This document shows, piece after piece, positions 63,310-64,000 of a DNA stretch of 64,000 bases. The position numbers and the translations under genes are program-made. The stretch spans positions 62,001 through 126,000 of the forward strand of contig CAYGUA010000001.1 in the NCBI GenBank assembly GCA_964353015.1. Reading direction: 5' to 3'. The notes under the pieces were generated by a model. That model was not told the DNA's origin, made no database searches, and worked only from the letters and a program-made list of their open reading frames with translations. The stretch's first letter is position 1; each line of letters opens with the position of its first letter. This DNA is from JAMZMI01 sp964353015. Its GTDB lineage: Bacteria; Bacteroidota; Bacteroidia; Cytophagales; Cyclobacteriaceae.

Positions 63310-64000
63310 ATGCCAAACGAAAATTTCAATCTTACCAGCTTTTCCGAGAAAATAAACACCATCAGACTGGAGTCTGCCAAGGCTCTGGTTGGACAGAAAA
63401 AAATGCTTGATCTTATTTTGACCGCCATGTTTGCAGGTGGTCACGTATTGATCGAAGGTGTGCCTGGAGTGGCTAAAACATTGACCGCTCGTTTGATTGC
63501 ATCCATGACAAAAACCACTTTTAAGAGGATCCAATTTACGCCGGATTTGATGCCGTCAGACATTTTGGGAACCTCCATTTTTGATTTGAAAAAGCAGGAA
63601 TTTGTCTATCGAAAAGGTCCTGTTTTTGGTAATATGATCCTCATAGATGAGATCAATCGCGCCCCAGCCAAAGCGCAGGCATCTTTATTTGAAGTGATGG
63701 AAGAGCGACAAATCACCAATGATGGCGAAGTGTATAAAATGGATGATGTGTTTATGGTATTGGCAACTCAAAATCCTATCGAACAAGAAGGAACTTACAG
63801 ACTGCCTGAAGCTCAACTGGATCGTTTCATTTTCAAAATTGTGGTGGATTATCCAACGCTTGAAGAAGAACTACAAATGTTGGATTTAGTGAGCGGGAAG
63901 TCAAATTTCCAGAAACTAGATTTCATTGAAGCAGTCATTGATGCGAAAGAAATCAAGCAGGCTCAGCAATACATCAACACGTTATTAATCAAGCCTGAAA
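63310..64000 (+). CDS. MoxR-family AAA+ ATPase (cut by the right edge)
   Basis: The gene begins with ATG at 63310 and stays open to the window end, so only the first 230 residues are seen of about 320 usual. Walker A is EGVPGVAKT, Walker B is MILIDEINRAP, and the MoxR-specific FKRIQFTPDLMPSDILG and IEQEGTYRLPEAQLDRF are present. MoxR ATPases act as chaperones for von Willebrand factor-type or metal-containing proteins, usually with a DUF58 protein encoded next. That gene is expected just outside the window. Walker A has Ala (GVAKT) where Gly is usual (GVGKT), a tolerated change. Confidence 0.93.
   Translation, partial: MPNENFNLTSFSEKINTIRLESAKALVGQKKMLDLILTAMFAGGHVLIEGVPGVAKTLTARLIASMTKTTFKRIQFTPDLMPSDILGTSIFDLKKQEFVYRKGPVFGNMILIDEINRAPAKAQASLFEVMEERQITNDGEVYKMDDVFMVLATQNPIEQEGTYRLPEAQLDRFIFKIVVDYPTLEEELQMLDLVSGKSNFQKLDFIEAVIDAKEIKQAQQYINTLLIKPE

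Noticed and set aside
1..64000. CRISPR arrays, tRNA or rRNA genes, prophage or complete insertion sequences
   Set aside because: Searched by eye on both strands; no regularly spaced repeats, cloverleaf-like genes, transposase or phage structural genes were found.

Overview
The window reads as a chromosomal segment of a Bacteroidota bacterium, most likely a gliding or marine member of the Cytophagales. This is inferred from gene content, not from an rRNA gene. Markers are a PorP/SprF protein beside a giant surface protein with a gliding-type (type B) type IX secretion (T9SS) C-terminus, a CotH protein with a type A T9SS C-terminus, TonB-dependent receptors with carboxypeptidase-like N-terminal domains, DUF4249, LruC and Omp28 families, and a CusA-TolC fusion. 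The DNA is AT-rich, recognisable ribosome binding sites are scarce, and some starts are TTG. No tRNA, rRNA, CRISPR array or intact insertion sequence was seen.

Layout. 1-1.5 kb is a gene-poor, decayed stretch: a frameshifted DoxX-like gene, a nested inverted repeat and two copies of a hairpin-forming repeat 385 bp apart, resembling a cassette-array remnant. 1.5-8.4 kb (minus) is a two-gene unit for a 1983-residue FG-GAP/VCBS surface protein and its PorP/SprF partner. 8.6-15.5 kb (plus) has a secreted WD40-caspase protein, then an Omp28 lipoprotein, a TlpA-like thioredoxin and a DUF6029-like barrel. 15.6-18.1 kb (minus) is a TonB-dependent receptor-like barrel. 18.6-25.7 kb (minus) is a TetR-controlled efflux system: regulator, TolC, HlyD-type adaptor, two ABC ATPases, two ABC-2 permeases and a small membrane protein. 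The same palindrome stands before both tetR and tolC. 25.8-37.7 kb is mixed: dienelactone hydrolase, small membrane protein, LruC lipoprotein, YceI, CotH protein with a GPH sugar symporter, RecQ, and a thioredoxin/permease pair behind an ArsR-type palindrome. 37.7-43.9 kb (minus) is an overlapping trio: TonB receptor, DUF4249 lipoprotein and macroglobulin-like protein.

44.0-53.3 kb (minus) is a heavy-metal homeostasis locus: OmpR-type regulator, sensor kinase, Rieske lipoprotein, CusA/CzcA pump fused to TolC, adaptor, and a ferritin-like/VIT1 transporter. Near-identical 24-bp elements made of 11-bp direct repeats precede the regulator and the pump, which suggests one autoregulated regulon. 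53.6-56.6 kb (plus) has a flotillin-like FloA and a type I pullulanase lipoprotein. 56.7-58.7 kb (minus) is a two-gene mannonate pathway (oxidoreductase, then UxuA) behind a strong palindrome. 58.9-64.0 kb is an RDD / SpoIIM-like / membrane protein / DUF4129 / DUF4350 / MoxR ATPase cluster that runs off the right edge.

The best candidates for new biology are the secreted WD40-caspase protein divergent from a T9SS adhesin locus, the CusA-TolC fusion with an internal signal-peptide-like joint, the Rieske lipoprotein inside a metal-efflux regulon, and the cassette-like repeats at the left edge.
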